Shown here piece after piece: positions 4,582 through 5,765 of a DNA stretch of 5,765 nucleotides. A model generated the notes under the pieces. That model had not been told where the DNA came from. It made no database searches and saw only the letters and a program-made list of their open reading frames with translations. Each line of letters opens with the position of its first letter. The stretch's first letter is position 1. Both the position numbers and the translations under genes were made by a program. This DNA is from an uncultured Candidatus Melainabacteria bacterium (GTDB lineage: Bacteria; Cyanobacteriota; Vampirovibrionia; Gastranaerophilales; Gastranaerophilaceae): the NCBI GenBank assembly GCA_934747325.1, contig CAKVGW010000083.1, positions 1 through 5,765 of the forward strand, written 5' to 3'.

Positions 4582-5727
4582 TTATAAATCAAATGGCGAT
4601 TCTTCTTTGTAATAGTTTTTCTTCCCGCGCTTCATTTTATCATTACGTTTCTTAACGTCTTTTGAAACATTCTTATAAGCATTATCTAAAGAAATCTTCG
4701 CAATTGGTTTGTTTGTTGCTCTATCATTAACTATTAACCAATAAGATTGTTTTACATTATGAACCGAAAAAGATATTCTTCCGGCGAATCTATCCCCCGG
4801 TTTAAGTTGTGAAAACAATAGTTTTGTATCACCAAAAATTGATGGGTTGAAAACTGTATTATAATCATTAACTAATGCTAAATCCATGCCGGAAAATGCT
4901 TTTTTAGACATGTTAGAAATTGATAAAGAAAGGGTTATTGTGTTTACTTCTCCAAACGGGTCTTTTTCATAAAGAATATTAGCAATTCTTATATCAAGCC
5001 CCGGATAGTTCATTTCTTGTTTTTGTAAAGCCTCGTCTTTGTATACAGGAAGCTCTACATTTGATAAAATTCTAACTTTAATTTCATCCCCAGGGGCTAT
5101 AAGAACATTCTTACCTTTTCTATATAAAGACATACCTAAACCGATTGTACCGCCTAATGCTGCACCACCAGCTACAGTATAACCTTGAGAAGCAATAGCA
5201 GCTTCTAAACCTAGAGCTTGTAAGGCAAACAATCCCCCAGCTACACCACCTACTGCTGTATAACCTACATCAGTTGCAACAATTTTTGTCGCAGCTTTTA
5301 GCGGATGAAGTTTGGTAGACATTTTGCCTTCTATTGGAATTTCTCTTCCGTCAGGTGTTACAAGATAATCAAAACTTAGGCTTAAATGTCCGTCGCGACC
5401 GAGTCTTTTAGCTTCGCTTGTTTGTGTGATTGAACCATGCGCAACCGTTCCTTTTGGTATAATCACACCTTTATCACCCAAAACATCGGATGTAACAGTT
5501 GCAAAAAATTCATCACCTTCTAAGGAATAAGAACCGTCAAGAACTTGTGAAACAGTCATTTCTATAACGTCTTTTTTTTCAAGGTATTCTGTTTTTCCCG
5601 TAAAAAGTTTTTCATCAGGAGCGGTATATTGCTCATCAAATTCGGCATGACCTTGATAAGGCATATCAGCTAAGGCTGTATTTGCCAACATTATAGATAA
5701 AATTAATCCAGCTAACCTCTTCCTCAT
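4582..5727 (-). CDS. Exported protein with VirB10/TrbI-like barrel region and glycine-rich hydrophobic insert; function unknown
   Basis: This 381-residue protein starts with a signal peptide (MRKRLAG, then a hydrophobic core, ALA|DM cut after residue 20), so it is exported. Residues 53-135 read like the VirB10/TrbI C-terminal domain: GDEFFATVTSDV (71-82), VIIPKGT..HGS (88-99), LSFDYL.TPDG (117-127), then IPIEGK. Residues about 150-200 are hydrophobic and rich in Gly/Ala (GGVAGG, AGGAALGGTIGLG), like a pair of glycine-zipper helices. KGKNVLIAPGDEIKVRI (204-220) then matches the 'i.PG..i.v.v' strand that follows the antenna in VirB10. Residues about 242-348 are strand-rich and may be an Ig-like sandwich. 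The tail (352-374) has 11 Lys/Arg in 23 residues. There is no cytoplasmic or transmembrane N-terminal part as in real VirB10, and no other secretion gene is nearby. The start is set by the signal peptide; no Shine-Dalgarno is present. The VirB10 likeness is my reading of motifs and is unproven. Confidence 0.8.
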   Translation of the reverse strand: MRKRLAGLILSIMLANTALADMPYQGHAEFDEQYTAPDEKLFTGKTEYLEKKDVIEMTVSQVLDGSYSLEGDEFFATVTSDVLGDKGVIIPKGTVAHGSITQTSEAKRLGRDGHLSLSFDYLVTPDGREIPIEGKMSTKLHPLKAATKIVATDVGYTAVGGVAGGLFALQALGLEAAIASQGYTVAGGAALGGTIGLGMSLYRKGKNVLIAPGDEIKVRILSNVELPVYKDEALQKQEMNYPGLDIRIANILYEKDPFGEVNTITLSLSISNMSKKAFSGMDLALVNDYNTVFNPSIFGDTKLLFSQLKPGDRFAGRISFSVHNVKQSYWLIVNDRATNKPIAKISLDNAYKNVSKDVKKRNDKMKRGKKNYYKEESPFDL

Positions 5728-5733
5728 AGTCTA

Positions 5734-5761
5734 ATTATACTATCTTTTTTCTGAAAAACAA
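5734..5761 (-). promoter_or_regulatory. Promoter of the exported-protein gene, probably producing leaderless mRNA
   Basis: On the minus strand a perfect TATAAT (5739-5734) lies only six bases before the ATG at 5727. A weak -35, TTGTTT (5761-5756), is 16 bp upstream. Starts normally fall about 6-8 bases after the -10 box, which places the first transcribed base at or next to the A of the ATG. The absence of a Shine-Dalgarno site agrees with this. Confidence 0.6.
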
Positions 5762-5765
5762 AATT

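Overview
This AT-rich window looks like chromosomal DNA of an uncultured, Gram-negative-type bacterium. My best guess is a gut relative of the cyanobacteria (Vampirovibrionia/Melainabacteria, order Gastranaerophilales). The guess rests on AT-rich coding, a mix of genes with and without Shine-Dalgarno sites, and two neighbouring proteins that share a short N-terminal F-x-A signature which I recall from that group. It is inference from memory, not a search result. I see no mobile element, tRNA, rRNA or CRISPR array.

Layout. Positions 1-954 (+) hold the C-terminal part of a GH77 4-alpha-glucanotransferase (malQ), cut by the window edge, with all three catalytic acids present. It converges, across a 26-bp gap, on two minus-strand genes. 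The downstream one (981-1733) is a small HD/HD-GYP-type metal-dependent phosphohydrolase homologue. The upstream one (1874-2461) is a GNAT-type acetyltransferase homologue. The 140 bp between these two carries a candidate promoter, a heptamer direct repeat and a perfect 12-bp inverted repeat that runs into the HD gene's start codon.

A 152-bp divergent promoter region (2462-2613) serves the GNAT gene leftwards and a plus-strand pair rightwards. The pair is a membrane family-2 glycosyltransferase of the processive PgaC/IcaA/BcsA type (2614-3960) and, four bases later, adenine phosphoribosyltransferase (apt, 3965-4507). A strong bidirectional hairpin terminator (4540-4571) separates apt from a convergent minus-strand gene.

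That last gene (4582-5727) encodes an exported protein of 381 residues. Its middle resembles the C-terminal beta-barrel domain of VirB10/TrbI, with a glycine-rich hydrophobic stretch where VirB10 has its outer-membrane 'antenna', followed by a possible beta-sandwich and a very basic tail. Its -10 box lies six bases from the ATG, which suggests a leaderless mRNA.

The genes do not form one pathway: glycan metabolism (malQ, the glycosyltransferase), purine salvage (apt), possible signalling (HD), acetylation (GNAT) and an envelope protein. The most unusual items are the VirB10-like exported protein, the shared N-terminal F-x-A signature, and the inverted repeat over the HD start codon.
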